The notes under the pieces are model-generated. The model saw nothing but the letters and a program-made list of their open reading frames with translations, was not told where the DNA came from and did no database searches. Positions 34,466-43,922 of a stretch of DNA of 64,000 bases are shown piece by piece. Positions within the stretch are counted from its first letter, which is position 1; every line of letters begins with the position of its first letter. The stretch comes from Cohnella phaseoli (GTDB lineage: Bacteria > Bacillota > Bacilli > Paenibacillales > Paenibacillaceae), in NCBI RefSeq assembly GCF_003386235.1, contig NZ_QRDZ01000040.1, forward strand, positions 1 to 64,000, read 5' to 3'. Position numbers and translations under genes: made by a program.

Positions 34466-36103
34466 ATGAGCAGAAAATCGTTGGTCAGTTTACTGATTGT
34501 TTGCATGATGCTCGCAAGCGCGATGCTTGCCGGCTGCAGCTACGACTCGGGCAGCAGCAGCGGATCGAGCGCGAGCGGCACGAGTGACAATGGAAATGCG
34601 AGCGAGAGCAGCGGGACGGAGAGTAATCCGCCGGCCGCCGCTTCGGGCGAACTTAAAATCGGGCTGGACGTCGATCCCGACACTCTCGATCCGCGGCTTG
34701 GCCGCAATACGTCGAACGCTCGCGTAGCGGAAGTCGTGTTCAGCGGTCTCGTCCGTCTGACGGAGAAGCTGGAGCCGGTGCCGGATCTGGCGGAGAAATG
34801 GGAGCTGCCCGATCCGAAGACGATCGTGTTTACGCTGCGCAAGGACGTCGCCTTCCATGACGGCACGCCGTTTACTTCCGCAGACGTGAAGTACACGTAC
34901 GATTCGATCAGAGATCCGGAGTTCAAAGCGCCGAACGCCAAGCTGTACGAGGCGATCGACAGCGTCGAAGCGACGGACGACTACACCGTCAAGTTCACGC
35001 TGAAGCAGCCTAGCGCGCCGCTGCTGTATTATCTCGATCTCGGCATCGTGCCCAAGCATATCGGCGAGAAGAACGACGGGACGATGGCGACGAACCCGAT
35101 TGGAACCGGCCCGTACAAATTCGTCAAGTGGGACAAGAACAGTAAGCTGTTCTTCGAAGCCTACGACAAATACCACGACGGCGTAGCCAAAACAAAGCAA
35201 ATGACGTATTTCGTCATTCCGGACAACACGACAAGGGTGTCCGCGCTGGAGGCGGGCGACATCGATTTCGTTCATTCGCCGCTGTCGCCGCAGGACATTA
35301 ACCGGATCAAGGACAATGACAAGTTTACCGTCACGCAGACGGAAGGACTCGGCTACACGTACCTTTCCTACAATCAGAAAAATCAGTTCCTGTCCGACGT
35401 GAAGGTGCGTCAAGCGATCGCGCATCTGACCAACAAGCAGGTGATCTCGGCCGATATTTATCAGAACATGGACAAGCCGGCCAAGTCGCCGCTTATCCCG
35501 CCGCTGTTCGCGCATACGGACGATATCCAAGGGTTCGACTACGATCCGGAGAAAGCGAAAGCGCTATTGGCCGAAGCCGGCTGGACGGACACCAACGGCG
35601 ACGGAATGGTCGATAAGGACGGCAAGAAGCTGTCGATCGAGCTGTCGACGTACGTGGAAGACTCCAATCGCGTGCAGGCGCTCGAATACTTGCAGAACGA
35701 GTTTGTCAAAGCCGGCGTCGACGCCAAAGTCGTGACGACGGAAGCGCCGACGTTCCTGGCTAACCTGCTCGCTCACAAGTACGATATCGCGATGTTCGGT
35801 CTCTTGAATATCGTCGATCCGGACAAAGCGGTCTACAACCAGTGGACGACGACGGGCGGCAACAACTACGGCGAGTATAGCAATCCGAAGGTCGACGAAC
35901 TGTTGGAAAAAGGCAGAACGACTTCGAATCTGGACGAACGCAAGCAGTATTATCAAGAAGCCGCGCAAATGATGGTGAACGACGTGGCGTTCGACATCGT
36001 GCTGTACCAAGGGTACATCGTCATGCACTCCAACAAGCTGAGCGGATTTACGCTTCATCCGAAAGGCAGCTTTTATAATTTCAAGAACGCGGTAATTAAA
36101 TAG
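34466..36103 (+). CDS. Peptide ABC transporter, family 5 solute-binding lipoprotein (Opp/DppA-like)
   Basis: This 545-residue protein has a lipoprotein signal ending LAGC (Cys24), a long Ser/Gly tether (about 27-60), and the SBP_bac_5 fold (LDPRLGRNTSNARV, FTLRKDVAFHDGTPFTSADVKYTY region, GTGPYKFVKWD). GGGGGGA precedes ATG 34466. It would bind oligopeptides or a related ligand outside the membrane and deliver them to the permeases at 36178 and 37174. A stem-loop follows the gene. Confidence 0.92.
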   Translation: MSRKSLVSLLIVCMMLASAMLAGCSYDSGSSSGSSASGTSDNGNASESSGTESNPPAAASGELKIGLDVDPDTLDPRLGRNTSNARVAEVVFSGLVRLTEKLEPVPDLAEKWELPDPKTIVFTLRKDVAFHDGTPFTSADVKYTYDSIRDPEFKAPNAKLYEAIDSVEATDDYTVKFTLKQPSAPLLYYLDLGIVPKHIGEKNDGTMATNPIGTGPYKFVKWDKNSKLFFEAYDKYHDGVAKTKQMTYFVIPDNTTRVSALEAGDIDFVHSPLSPQDINRIKDNDKFTVTQTEGLGYTYLSYNQKNQFLSDVKVRQAIAHLTNKQVISADIYQNMDKPAKSPLIPPLFAHTDDIQGFDYDPEKAKALLAEAGWTDTNGDGMVDKDGKKLSIELSTYVEDSNRVQALEYLQNEFVKAGVDAKVVTTEAPTFLANLLAHKYDIAMFGLLNIVDPDKAVYNQWTTTGGNNYGEYSNPKVDELLEKGRTTSNLDERKQYYQEAAQMMVNDVAFDIVLYQGYIVMHSNKLSGFTLHPKGSFYNFKNAVIK

Positions 36104-36117
36104 CACGGAAAAAAAGG

Positions 36118-36157
36118 CCGGGGAGGGAGAGGCGGATCGCTCGCTCCTTCCTTTCGG
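36118..36157 (+). terminator. Intra-operon stem-loop after the binding-protein gene
   Basis: CCG-GGGAGGGAG (36118-36129) pairs with CTCCTTCCT-tt-CGG (36144-36157), with G-T wobbles, followed by TTTAAG. Such stem-loops between binding-protein and permease genes commonly attenuate read-through or protect the upstream mRNA, giving more binding protein than permease. Confidence 0.5.
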
Positions 36158-36177
36158 TTTAAGTAAGGAGCGTTAAC

Positions 36178-37161
36178 TTGCTGACGTATATAGGAAGAAG
36201 GTTGCTGCAGTTCATTCCCGTGCTGCTCGGGATAACGGTTCTCGTCTTTCTGCTGCTGCATATGATTCCCGGCGATCCGGCAACGGTATTGCTCGGCCAG
36301 GACGCCCCGCCGGACGAAGTGGAGCGCATCCGCAACATTTTGGGCTTAAACGAGCCGCTGTACGTGCAGTTTTTCGTCTATTTGAAACAGCTGCTGCAAG
36401 GCGATCTCGGGCAATCGATCTTCCAGGATCAATCCGTCTACTCGCTCATTATGAAGCATCTTCCGGCGACGATTGAGCTTGCCGTGTTCGCGCTCGTCAT
36501 CGCGCTTATTATCTCCATTCCGCTCGGCATTTTGTCGGCGGTGAAGCAGTCCTCGTGGATTGATTACGTCAGTATGTTTTTCGCGCAGTTGGGCGTATCG
36601 ATGCCGGTATTCTGGATGGGGACGCTGCTCATTATCGGTTTCTCCGTCAACCTGAATTGGCTGCCGTCGTTCGGACGGGGAGAACCGCTGACCGAAGCGT
36701 TCTCGACGCTCGTTCGCACCGGCAATTTGTACGATATCGTGCAAAGCCTTCGCAGCTTGCTGCTTCCGGCGTTCACGCTCGGTATCATGAGCGCCGCGCT
36801 CATTACGCGGATGGTGCGTTCGACGATGCTTGAGGTGCTGAAGGAGGACTATGTGCGGACAGCAGAAGCGAAAGGCGTCGGCACTCTCTCGGTCATCTTT
36901 AAGCACTCGTTTCGCAACGCCTTGATTCCGATCGTGACAATCATCGGTCTTCAATTCGGCAACCTGCTCGGCGGGGCGATCGTCACCGAAACCGTATTTG
37001 CATGGCCGGGCATCGGACGTCTTGTCATTTCCGCCATCAGTCAACGCGACTTTCCGCTCGTCCAGGGCTGCGTGCTCGTTATTGCGCTGATGTTTGCGCT
37101 CACGAACCTGGTCATCGATATTTTATATACGAAAATCAACCCGAAGATTCAGCAAAGGTAA
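36178..37161 (+). CDS. Peptide ABC transporter permease (DppB/OppB type)
   Basis: This 327-residue six-helix permease has the family start MLTYIGRRLLQFIPVLLGIT and HMIPGDPA, and an EAA-type loop (RTAEAKGVGTLSVIFKHSFRN, given in part). It starts at TTG 36178 after AAGGAG; no ATG fits. It pairs with the gene 12 bases downstream. Confidence 0.92.
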   Translation: MLTYIGRRLLQFIPVLLGITVLVFLLLHMIPGDPATVLLGQDAPPDEVERIRNILGLNEPLYVQFFVYLKQLLQGDLGQSIFQDQSVYSLIMKHLPATIELAVFALVIALIISIPLGILSAVKQSSWIDYVSMFFAQLGVSMPVFWMGTLLIIGFSVNLNWLPSFGRGEPLTEAFSTLVRTGNLYDIVQSLRSLLLPAFTLGIMSAALITRMVRSTMLEVLKEDYVRTAEAKGVGTLSVIFKHSFRNALIPIVTIIGLQFGNLLGGAIVTETVFAWPGIGRLVISAISQRDFPLVQGCVLVIALMFALTNLVIDILYTKINPKIQQR

Positions 37162-37173
37162 GGAGGAGGAGCG

Positions 37174-38067
37174 ATGAGCGCTTCATCAAAAGCGGAATAC
37201 GGGAAGGCGATCAAGCCGCGTTCCTCCGGATGGAAAAAGGGCTGGCTCGCGGCAACGCGCAGCAAATCGGTGCTGATCGGCGGAATCATCGTCTGTCTCG
37301 TGCTTCTCGCCGGGCTGCTCGCACCGGTGCTGTCGACGCACGATCCGTACGAGATGGTCATGGGCGAACGTCTGGCCAAGCCGATGACGTCCGGTCATCT
37401 GCTCGGTACGGATCAGTTCGGCAGAGATCTGTATACGCGCATCTTGTACGGAGCCAAAGTGTCGCTTGAGGTCGGGATCGTTGCCGTCGGCCTGTCGCTT
37501 ATCATCGGCGTTACGCTCGGGCTGATCGCCGGCTACTACGGGGGCTGGGTCGATTCGTTAATCATGCGTATCGTGGATATCGTCCTGTCGTTCCCGGTTA
37601 TTCTGCTAGCGATCGCTTTCGTGGCCGCGCTGGGGCCGGGCATCAATAACGTGATTATCGCGCTGGGACTCGTGTATTGGACGAATTACGCCCGTCTCGT
37701 CCGGGCCAACGTGCTCGTCGTCAAGGAAGCGGAGTACATTCAAGCGGCGCGTACGATCGGATCCAGCGATTTTCGCATTATTTTCTACAATATTTTGCCG
37801 AACTGTCTTGCTCCGATCATCGTTGTGGCGACGCTCGGACTTGGACAGGCGATCGTCGCCGAAGCGACGCTTAGCTTCCTCGGGCTCGGCATTCAGCCGC
37901 CGGAATCGAGCTGGGGCTGGACGCTGGCGTTCGGGATGAAGTTTCTGAAGGATGCGCCGCATCTGTCGATCTATCCCGGGCTGGCGATTATGATTACCGT
38001 GCTCGGCTTTAATTTGCTCGGAGACGGCATTCGCGACTTGACGGATTCCAAGCTAAAGCGGAATTAA
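37174..38067 (+). CDS. Peptide ABC transporter permease (DppC/OppC type)
   Basis: This 297-residue permease has a cytoplasmic N-terminus, then six helices. It shows the family hallmark GTDQFGRDLYTRILYGAKVSL and the EAA loop (IQAARTIGSSDFRIIFYNILPN region). AAGGAGGAGG precedes ATG 37174. It is the second membrane subunit of the importer. Confidence 0.92.
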   Translation: MSASSKAEYGKAIKPRSSGWKKGWLAATRSKSVLIGGIIVCLVLLAGLLAPVLSTHDPYEMVMGERLAKPMTSGHLLGTDQFGRDLYTRILYGAKVSLEVGIVAVGLSLIIGVTLGLIAGYYGGWVDSLIMRIVDIVLSFPVILLAIAFVAALGPGINNVIIALGLVYWTNYARLVRANVLVVKEAEYIQAARTIGSSDFRIIFYNILPNCLAPIIVVATLGLGQAIVAEATLSFLGLGIQPPESSWGWTLAFGMKFLKDAPHLSIYPGLAIMITVLGFNLLGDGIRDLTDSKLKRN

Positions 38068-38085
38068 ATAGAGGGGGGTTTGTTA

Positions 38086-39270
38086 ATGACGAGTATGGAG
38101 AAAACCGATCACCGTTTGGCCGTGGAGTATACTCGTATTGTGCTCGGCATGGATCAGCTTTACCGTTCCAAGCTGGTAAAAACCGGGGAAGCTCTGTTCG
38201 ACAACGAAGGGCTGACGTACAGTTTATCCGATGAACATCCCATTACGTACAGCAACTGGTCCGACGTGAAGGAGGATTTGAACTATTTGCGCCTCCGCTA
38301 TCTGGACATTGAGAATGAGGTGCGCCGTAACTATATGCAGCAGCAGATCGGCTCCGTGCTTTGTCTGGCCGACTGGTGTGCGGGAGTTCAACTGCCTTTT
38401 CGCGATAAAGTAAGAGGGCTGCTGTACGTCAACGAGAATCCGCTCAGCCAGGCGGAACGCGGCGAACTGCATCGTCGGCTCGACGTCGCGCTTGCGGGTA
38501 GAGGGTATAAGGGGTCGCTTCATGAGAAGGTTCAGGCATGGGAGGCCGAACGGCGCGTCCCGGTCGCGGAGCTGGAGACGGTGCTGAAGGAGCTGCTGGC
38601 CGTGGCGAAACAGCGGGTCGTCGATCGAATGTTTCCGCAGATGGCCGATGTCGAGGTCGTTCCGGAGATCGTTCACGATTTCCCTTTTAACGCCTATTGC
38701 GACTATGTGAACGGCAAAATGTATTTGAACGGCGATATTCCTTTCACTTATGAAGGGCTGAAGCATTTGGTTACTCACGAGTGCTTTCCGGGTCATACGA
38801 CTCATATGCGTTTCCGGGAGTTGGGCATGCAGTCCGGAGATATACCGATCGATGCCAGCATGGTCGTCGTCAATACCGCAAGCAGCTCGGTATTCGAGGG
38901 AATTGCCGACAACGGGATTTATTTCATCGATTGGCTGGAGACCGAGGACGATCATATTTATCAAATCTATCAGCAAATTCGCTCGACCTCGGGGATGAAC
39001 GCCGCGCACATGCTGCATGCGGAGCGCAAACCCGAGCAAGAGGTGGCGCAATTTCTGGCCGAGTACGCGTTCGGCGAAGAGAACTGGATCGCTTCCCGGC
39101 TCCGTTTCTTTACCCATCCGCTGCGTTCGCCGTTTATTTATACGTATTGGCGCGGCAACGAAGCGGTTAAGCAAGTATACGAACGAGTGGCGCCGGAAGA
39201 TCGGCAGCGGTTCTTCCAGTTTATTTATTCGAGGATGCTGTCTGCGGACACGGTAAAACAATTTGTGTAA
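38086..39270 (+). CDS. DUF885-like zinc metallopeptidase (HExxxGH)
   Basis: The product is 394 residues from ATG 38086, preceded by GAGGGGGG; an upstream in-frame TTG at 38080 is less likely. The motif HECFPGH (His231, Glu232, His237) with a downstream Glu (VFEGIADNG) fits the HExxxGH zinc site of DUF885 family peptidases. There is no signal peptide. It lies between permease and ATPase genes of the peptide importer, so it most likely cleaves imported peptides in the cytosol. The assignment rests on the motif and context; the overall similarity is weaker than for the transporter genes. Confidence 0.65.
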   Translation: MTSMEKTDHRLAVEYTRIVLGMDQLYRSKLVKTGEALFDNEGLTYSLSDEHPITYSNWSDVKEDLNYLRLRYLDIENEVRRNYMQQQIGSVLCLADWCAGVQLPFRDKVRGLLYVNENPLSQAERGELHRRLDVALAGRGYKGSLHEKVQAWEAERRVPVAELETVLKELLAVAKQRVVDRMFPQMADVEVVPEIVHDFPFNAYCDYVNGKMYLNGDIPFTYEGLKHLVTHECFPGHTTHMRFRELGMQSGDIPIDASMVVVNTASSSVFEGIADNGIYFIDWLETEDDHIYQIYQQIRSTSGMNAAHMLHAERKPEQEVAQFLAEYAFGEENWIASRLRFFTHPLRSPFIYTYWRGNEAVKQVYERVAPEDRQRFFQFIYSRMLSADTVKQFV

Positions 39271-39299
39271 GGGCACCGGCCCAAGAAGAGGGAGATGAC

Positions 39300-40307
39300 A
39301 TGGACGATCGATATTTGCTGGAGGTTAACGGCCTGACGACCACGTTCCAATCCCGCGATCATACCTTCAATGCGACCGACGGCATCTCCTTTGCGATCCG
39401 CAAGGGCGAGACGCTGGGCATCGTCGGCGAATCCGGCTGCGGCAAAAGCGTAACCTCCTTGTCTATCATGGGGCTGATCAAGTCGCCCGGGAAAATCACG
39501 AAGGGCGAAATCAAATTCAAAGGCAGAGACTTGCTCAAGGTGAGCAAGCGGGAGCTTCGCGTCTTACGCGGCAACGAAATCGCAATGATCTTTCAAGAGC
39601 CGATGACGTCGCTTAATCCGGTATATACGATCGGCAACCAGATCGGGGAAGCGCTGAAAATTCACAAGAAGGCTTCCGGCAAAGCGCTGAAAGCACGAGT
39701 AATCGAGCTCCTGCAGATGGTCGGCATTCCGCGGGCGGAGGAAATCGCCGGCGACTATCCGCATCAGTTATCCGGAGGCATGCGACAGCGGGTCATGATC
39801 GCCATGGCGATGGCCTGCCAGCCGGAGCTGATGATCGCGGACGAGCCGACGACCGCTCTCGATGTGACGATTCAGGCGCAAATTCTTCAGCTGATGAAGG
39901 ATTTGCAGAAGCAGAACAATATGTCGATGATGCTTATCACGCACGATCTGGCCGTCGTATCCGAAGTTTGCGACCATGTCATCGTCATGTACGCCGGCAA
40001 AATCGTCGAGCAGGGCCTGGTGCGGGATATTCTCGATTCGCCGCGCCATCCATATACGCAAGGGCTGCTCAACTCGCTGCCCAAGAGCGCGGGCAGCGAA
40101 CGACGACTGAACTACATTCCCGGATATGTACCGCCTCCATCGCAGTGGGGCCAAGGCTGCCGCTTCGTCGATCGCTGTCCGCACGCGATGGACAAGTGCC
40201 GCGAGCAGCTGCCGCCGCTGTTCCCAATAGACGAAGCGGGCAGAGCTGCGGCTTGCTGGCTTGTAGAGAAAGGAGGACAAGCGCTTGTTGGATCATCTAT
40301 TGGATAA
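39300..40307 (+). CDS. Peptide ABC transporter ATPase (DppD/OppD type)
   Basis: This 335-residue ATPase has Walker A GESGCGKS, the Q loop, signature LSGGMRQR, Walker B LMIADEPT, the H-loop His in ITHDLAVV, and the C-terminal oligopeptide-ATPase extension (RFVDRCPHAMDKC, Cys-rich). AGAGGGAG precedes ATG 39300. It works as a heterodimer with the ATPase encoded at 40285, whose start overlaps this gene's end by 23 bases. Confidence 0.94.
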   Translation: MDDRYLLEVNGLTTTFQSRDHTFNATDGISFAIRKGETLGIVGESGCGKSVTSLSIMGLIKSPGKITKGEIKFKGRDLLKVSKRELRVLRGNEIAMIFQEPMTSLNPVYTIGNQIGEALKIHKKASGKALKARVIELLQMVGIPRAEEIAGDYPHQLSGGMRQRVMIAMAMACQPELMIADEPTTALDVTIQAQILQLMKDLQKQNNMSMMLITHDLAVVSEVCDHVIVMYAGKIVEQGLVRDILDSPRHPYTQGLLNSLPKSAGSERRLNYIPGYVPPPSQWGQGCRFVDRCPHAMDKCREQLPPLFPIDEAGRAAACWLVEKGGQALVGSSIG

Positions 40308-41289
40308 AACCGACGAGGCTGATGACGCCATTCTGGAAGTCGACGGGTTGAAAAAATATTTTCCGATCAGGCGCGGCGTGTTCTCCAGGCCGAAGGGGCA
40401 TGTGAAAGCGGTGGACGGCGTCAGCTTTAAGGTTCGTCGCGGCGAGACGCTGGGCATCGTCGGCGAGAGCGGCTGCGGCAAATCCACCGTGGCGCGGCTG
40501 ATTATTCGCCTGCTGCAGGCGACGGAAGGCTCGGTCCGTCTGGACGGGCGCGACATTCATGCGCAGTCGCCCGCCGAACTGAGGGCGATGCGTCGCGACG
40601 TTCAGATGATTTTCCAGGACCCGTATTCGTCGCTTAACCCCAGATGGACGATCGGACGCACGTTGGCCGAGCCGATGAAAATCTACGGAATCGGAAGTAA
40701 GCGAGAGCAAATCGAGCGGGTCGCTTCGTTGCTCGACAACGTCGGCTTGAACCCAAGCTACGCTTCTCGGTATCCACATGAGTTCAGCGGCGGTCAAAGG
40801 CAGCGGATCGGCATCGCACGGGCGCTTGTCCTAAATCCGAAGGTGATTATCGCCGATGAGCCGGTGTCCGCACTCGATATTTCCATCCAAGCGCAGGTGA
40901 TCAACCTGATGCAGGACTTGCAGGAGCAGTACCGGCTGACGTATCTGTTCATCTCTCACGATCTATCGGTCGTCGAGCATATTTCCGATCGCGTCGCCGT
41001 GATGTACCTTGGACGCGTCGTCGAGCTCGCGAGCAAGGAGCAGTTGTTCCGTTCGCCGAAGCACCCGTATACGGGTGCGCTGATGTCGGCGGCACCGGAG
41101 GTGCGCGGCGCAGAGGGGGCGAAGAGGGAGCGCATCATTTTGCGCGGCGACGTGCCGAGTCCGGCGAATCCGCCGTCCGGGTGCACGTTCCATACGCGCT
41201 GTCCAAGCTGCATGGACATCTGCAAAACCGTCGCTCCGGCGTTGAAGGAAGTCGAGCCGGGCCAACGGGTTTCATGCCATCTGTATTAA
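40285..41289 (+). CDS. Peptide ABC transporter ATPase (DppF/OppF type)
   Basis: The product is 334 residues from TTG 40285, with AAAGGAGG 8 bases before. It has Walker A GESGCGKS, signature FSGGQRQR, Walker B VIIADEPV, H loop FISHDLSVV, and the C-terminal extension FHTRCPSCMDICK. It is the second ATPase subunit and the last gene of the operon that starts with the M28 peptidase. Confidence 0.94.
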   Translation: MLDHLLDKTDEADDAILEVDGLKKYFPIRRGVFSRPKGHVKAVDGVSFKVRRGETLGIVGESGCGKSTVARLIIRLLQATEGSVRLDGRDIHAQSPAELRAMRRDVQMIFQDPYSSLNPRWTIGRTLAEPMKIYGIGSKREQIERVASLLDNVGLNPSYASRYPHEFSGGQRQRIGIARALVLNPKVIIADEPVSALDISIQAQVINLMQDLQEQYRLTYLFISHDLSVVEHISDRVAVMYLGRVVELASKEQLFRSPKHPYTGALMSAAPEVRGAEGAKRERIILRGDVPSPANPPSGCTFHTRCPSCMDICKTVAPALKEVEPGQRVSCHLY

Positions 41290-41317
41290 GCGCAGGCGTC
41301 TCGCAGAATATCCCGAT

Positions 41318-41361
41318 AAATCGCCCCATTTTCCGCTTGGACGCGGCAATCGGGGCGATTT
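41318..41361 (+). terminator. Stem-loop at the end of the peptide operon
   Basis: AAATCGCCCC (41318-41327) pairs perfectly with GGGGCGATTT (41352-41361) across a 24-base loop. No long T tract follows, so termination efficiency is uncertain. Confidence 0.5.
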
Positions 41362-41642
41362 AACGTATAAGTGCCGCAATTTTGTGGAGCGCTGTGTCTG
41401 TTTTGTAGGATTGATCGTACAAAGATACGGCGTTGGAGCGGCCGGAGCGGCGGATTGTGTGATAAATCGTACAAGTTGGCCTCAAATAGACGATGAGAGC
41501 CGAACTTTGTACGAAATTCCATATAAAGTTGGCGAGCGGCGACTAACGGCCCTAACCGGGTCCTCAACTGGGCCGAAGCCCGCGCAGTCAAGCTGTCTAA
41601 CGGGAGTCGGGATCGACAATCGCCAATACGAACATCATTTCG
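41362..41642. repeat. Non-coding gap with three TCGTACAA motifs
   Basis: No coding frame with a ribosome binding site was seen. TCGTACAA occurs at 41415-41422 and 41467-41474, and inverted at 41507-41514, within about 100 bases. It may be an interspersed repeat relic or clustered protein-binding sites. The 3' end of the convergent membrane-protein gene follows. Confidence 0.35.
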
Positions 41643-43088
41643 TCACCGTCTTGGGATAACGAACACGCTGCCGTACGTGCCTTTGAAAGACGGCTCTCCG
41701 AACGCCTCGACCCAGCCGTCGTACAGCTTCCAGGAGGAATCGCTGCGAACGATCACGTAGTCGGGCTTGTCATAGGAGACAATTTCCGGCAAGTAGACCG
41801 AGAAGCCGTGCATCGAGCGCTCGAATGCGGTCCAGCCTAACGTTCCTTTGGACTGTTCAGTAATAAAAGGGTCCTGTCTGCCGTCGGTCAAAATGTCGCC
41901 GCCCCGGAACATGACGTAGCCGGAAGTACCGTAGGTGGACAGCACTCTCGGCCGCTTGCCTTCGGGCTTGCGCTCCATAATGTAATTCATCTCTTCGACC
42001 GGGTAATTCTTCGCGTCAATCTGCGGCGTCCTGACGAATACGTAAGCGCTGTTGACGGCGAGTCCAACCGCCAAGCAGAGCAGAATGGCAGGCATGCGAA
42101 GCTGCGAACGCCACGAACGCAGCCATGGCGGAGCCGCATCCAGAGCGGCCGCGGCGAAATAAGGAATAAGCAGCCACATGAACAGATTTTGCTTAAAATT
42201 TGCGATGCCCAAGTAGAGGATGCCGGCAGCCAGAAAGAAACGGAAAGGCTTGCCGCGCAGCGCGAAGGGCAGCGTTAACACAAAAAACAGCAGCAACAGC
42301 ATGATCGGCAAGCTGTCCAGCTTGTTGAACTGAAGCGGCTGCCATTCATTAATGAGCATATTAAAGTCGTTCTTCGTCACGGTCAGAATGAAGAACAGAC
42401 TTTTGAGACCTCCCGGATTTAGCAGCCCGACTAACCAGACGCCCAGAAACGCCAACATCCGCGGTTTATTCAGCTGTTTGTTCAGCAGCGACTCCAAAAG
42501 CGCCATACCTGTGAACACGGCGATGACAAGCCAGACGCCCGTATGAATATTTGCAATGAGCAGGGATAGGGCGATCAAGGCGGCAGCAGGCTTCCAGCCG
42601 ACACGCAGCTGAAATTCCCGCAAATAGACGACAAACCAGACGATCAGCCCGGCGGAGATCATCTGCGGCCTGATTTTGAAATAGCCGTAATAAATCCAGC
42701 AGGCGATAAGCAGCACGAACAGGAGCAGCAATGGATGCTCCTCCTCCATGCCCAACTCCTTGCGCGATATGCGGGCAAGACGAAGCAGCCCCGGTATAAG
42801 CAGCAGCAGACTAAGCGCGGTCAGCAAATAAGCGCCGGGCCAGCCGAACGCCTGATAGGACAACGCCACTAGAATCTGAAAGCCGAACTCATGCGGAATG
42901 TAGGGCAGCTTGTCCTCGTAGAACGTATGTATGGCGTGATAGAGCACCTGTTTGTGCTCAAGCATATAGCTTCCCAATTCGATATGCCAGAACGTGTCCG
43001 GATCGTTAAAAGCGTATTTGGGCAGCATGAGCAGCACGACGGCGATGACGACGATACCGTAGATAATCGGAAGTTTGGATGATTTCAT
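41643..43088 (-). CDS. Polytopic membrane protein, GT-C-like
   Basis: This 481-residue protein has about ten or eleven hydrophobic segments and a soluble C-terminal domain of about 120 residues. The first extracytoplasmic loop begins NDPDTFWHIELGSYMLEH. The DPDTFWH segment resembles the acidic, aromatic loop after helix 1 in GT-C-fold glycosyltransferase-like proteins. The C-terminal part contains LSTYGTSGYVMFRGGDILTDGR, typical of this uncharacterised family. It may transfer sugars on the outer face of the membrane using a lipid-linked donor, but this is inferred from topology only. It is monocistronic and divergent from the cupin gene. Confidence 0.55.
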   Translation of the reverse strand: MKSSKLPIIYGIVVIAVVLLMLPKYAFNDPDTFWHIELGSYMLEHKQVLYHAIHTFYEDKLPYIPHEFGFQILVALSYQAFGWPGAYLLTALSLLLLIPGLLRLARISRKELGMEEEHPLLLLFVLLIACWIYYGYFKIRPQMISAGLIVWFVVYLREFQLRVGWKPAAALIALSLLIANIHTGVWLVIAVFTGMALLESLLNKQLNKPRMLAFLGVWLVGLLNPGGLKSLFFILTVTKNDFNMLINEWQPLQFNKLDSLPIMLLLLFFVLTLPFALRGKPFRFFLAAGILYLGIANFKQNLFMWLLIPYFAAAALDAAPPWLRSWRSQLRMPAILLCLAVGLAVNSAYVFVRTPQIDAKNYPVEEMNYIMERKPEGKRPRVLSTYGTSGYVMFRGGDILTDGRQDPFITEQSKGTLGWTAFERSMHGFSVYLPEIVSYDKPDYVIVRSDSSWKLYDGWVEAFGEPSFKGTYGSVFVIPRR

Positions 43089-43234
43089 ATAAGTTATTAA
43101 AACATAGTTTGCGGATGAAAAGAAACTTTTCGATCGTCAGAATGATGGATATGACCTGGAGCATCGCTGCCCGGCAAGCACCATAACGTTCCATAGGCAT
43201 AAGATGGTTTATCAACCTATGGAGGTTAGTAAGG

Positions 43235-43816
43235 ATGTACTATAGTTACCCGATAACTTATGTCGTCTATCCCGGGGGCTACTCCGCCGCTTATGGTCCG
43301 AGGCAGCAGGCGCTGGCGGGTTCGCCGCCAGATTATTCATTGCTCAGACGCAATAGGGGCTACGGCTATGATTACAGGAACGGATACGTTTCTGCGGATG
43401 AACGGAGAGCGAGACTTCAGGATCAAGGGCCCAATCCGTTTGTGCTGGATATTGACGAAGCGACCGAGGATAATCAAACCTTCCGTACGGCAATCTGGAC
43501 CGGGGAGCATTTGCAAGTGACCTTGATGAGCATCCCGGTCGGCAGCGATATCGGTCTGGAGGTTCATCCGAAGACGGATCAGTTTATTCGCGTGGAAGAG
43601 GGTCAAGGCTTGGTGCAAATGGGGAAAAGTCCCGAGCAATTGGACTATACGGCCAACGTCGATGACGGGTATGCGATCATGGTCCCGGCGGGAACGTGGC
43701 ACAACGTTACGAATACGGGCGGCAAACCGCTTAAGGTGTACTCGATCTATGCGCCGCCGGAGCATCCGCGCGGCACGGTTCATCTTACCAAAGCGGATGC
43801 CATGGCGTCTGAATAA
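43235..43816 (+). CDS. Cupin-domain protein
   Basis: This 193-residue protein has a Tyr/Gly-rich N-terminal region (about 1-60: YYSYPITYVVYPGGYSAAYG and further Tyr) followed by a single conserved beta-barrel cupin domain. Metal-ligand candidates are in EVHPKTDQFIRVEEG and PAGTWHNVTN. A GGAGG precedes ATG 43235. The barrel domain may bind a metal and a small molecule or isomerise a sugar-like substrate. The Tyr-rich N-terminus recalls some spore-coat or surface proteins. No substrate can be named. Confidence 0.8.
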   Translation: MYYSYPITYVVYPGGYSAAYGPRQQALAGSPPDYSLLRRNRGYGYDYRNGYVSADERRARLQDQGPNPFVLDIDEATEDNQTFRTAIWTGEHLQVTLMSIPVGSDIGLEVHPKTDQFIRVEEGQGLVQMGKSPEQLDYTANVDDGYAIMVPAGTWHNVTNTGGKPLKVYSIYAPPEHPRGTVHLTKADAMASE

Positions 43817-43826
43817 GTCTAAAGAA

Positions 43827-43895
43827 GCGAAGTTAAAAAAGCGTCGATCTCCCAAAGCCCGACGGCTGAAGGCGATCGATGTTTTTTAACTTCGC
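43827..43895. terminator. Long bidirectional terminator between cupin and GNAT genes
   Basis: The left arm 43827-43849 and right arm 43874-43895 pair over about 20 bases with one small bulge. Both arms contain an A6/T6 run (TTAAAAAA on the left, TTTTTTAA on the right), so each strand has its own T tract. It ends two convergent genes. Confidence 0.7.
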
Positions 43896-43922
43896 GGATA
43901 TACGATGTGCGTACAGCCTCAA

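Noticed and set aside
34490..35530. A 346-codon minus-strand frame opposite the peptide-binding lipoprotein
   Set aside because: It is Arg/Val-rich shadow coding; the plus-strand gene has signal peptide and family motifs.
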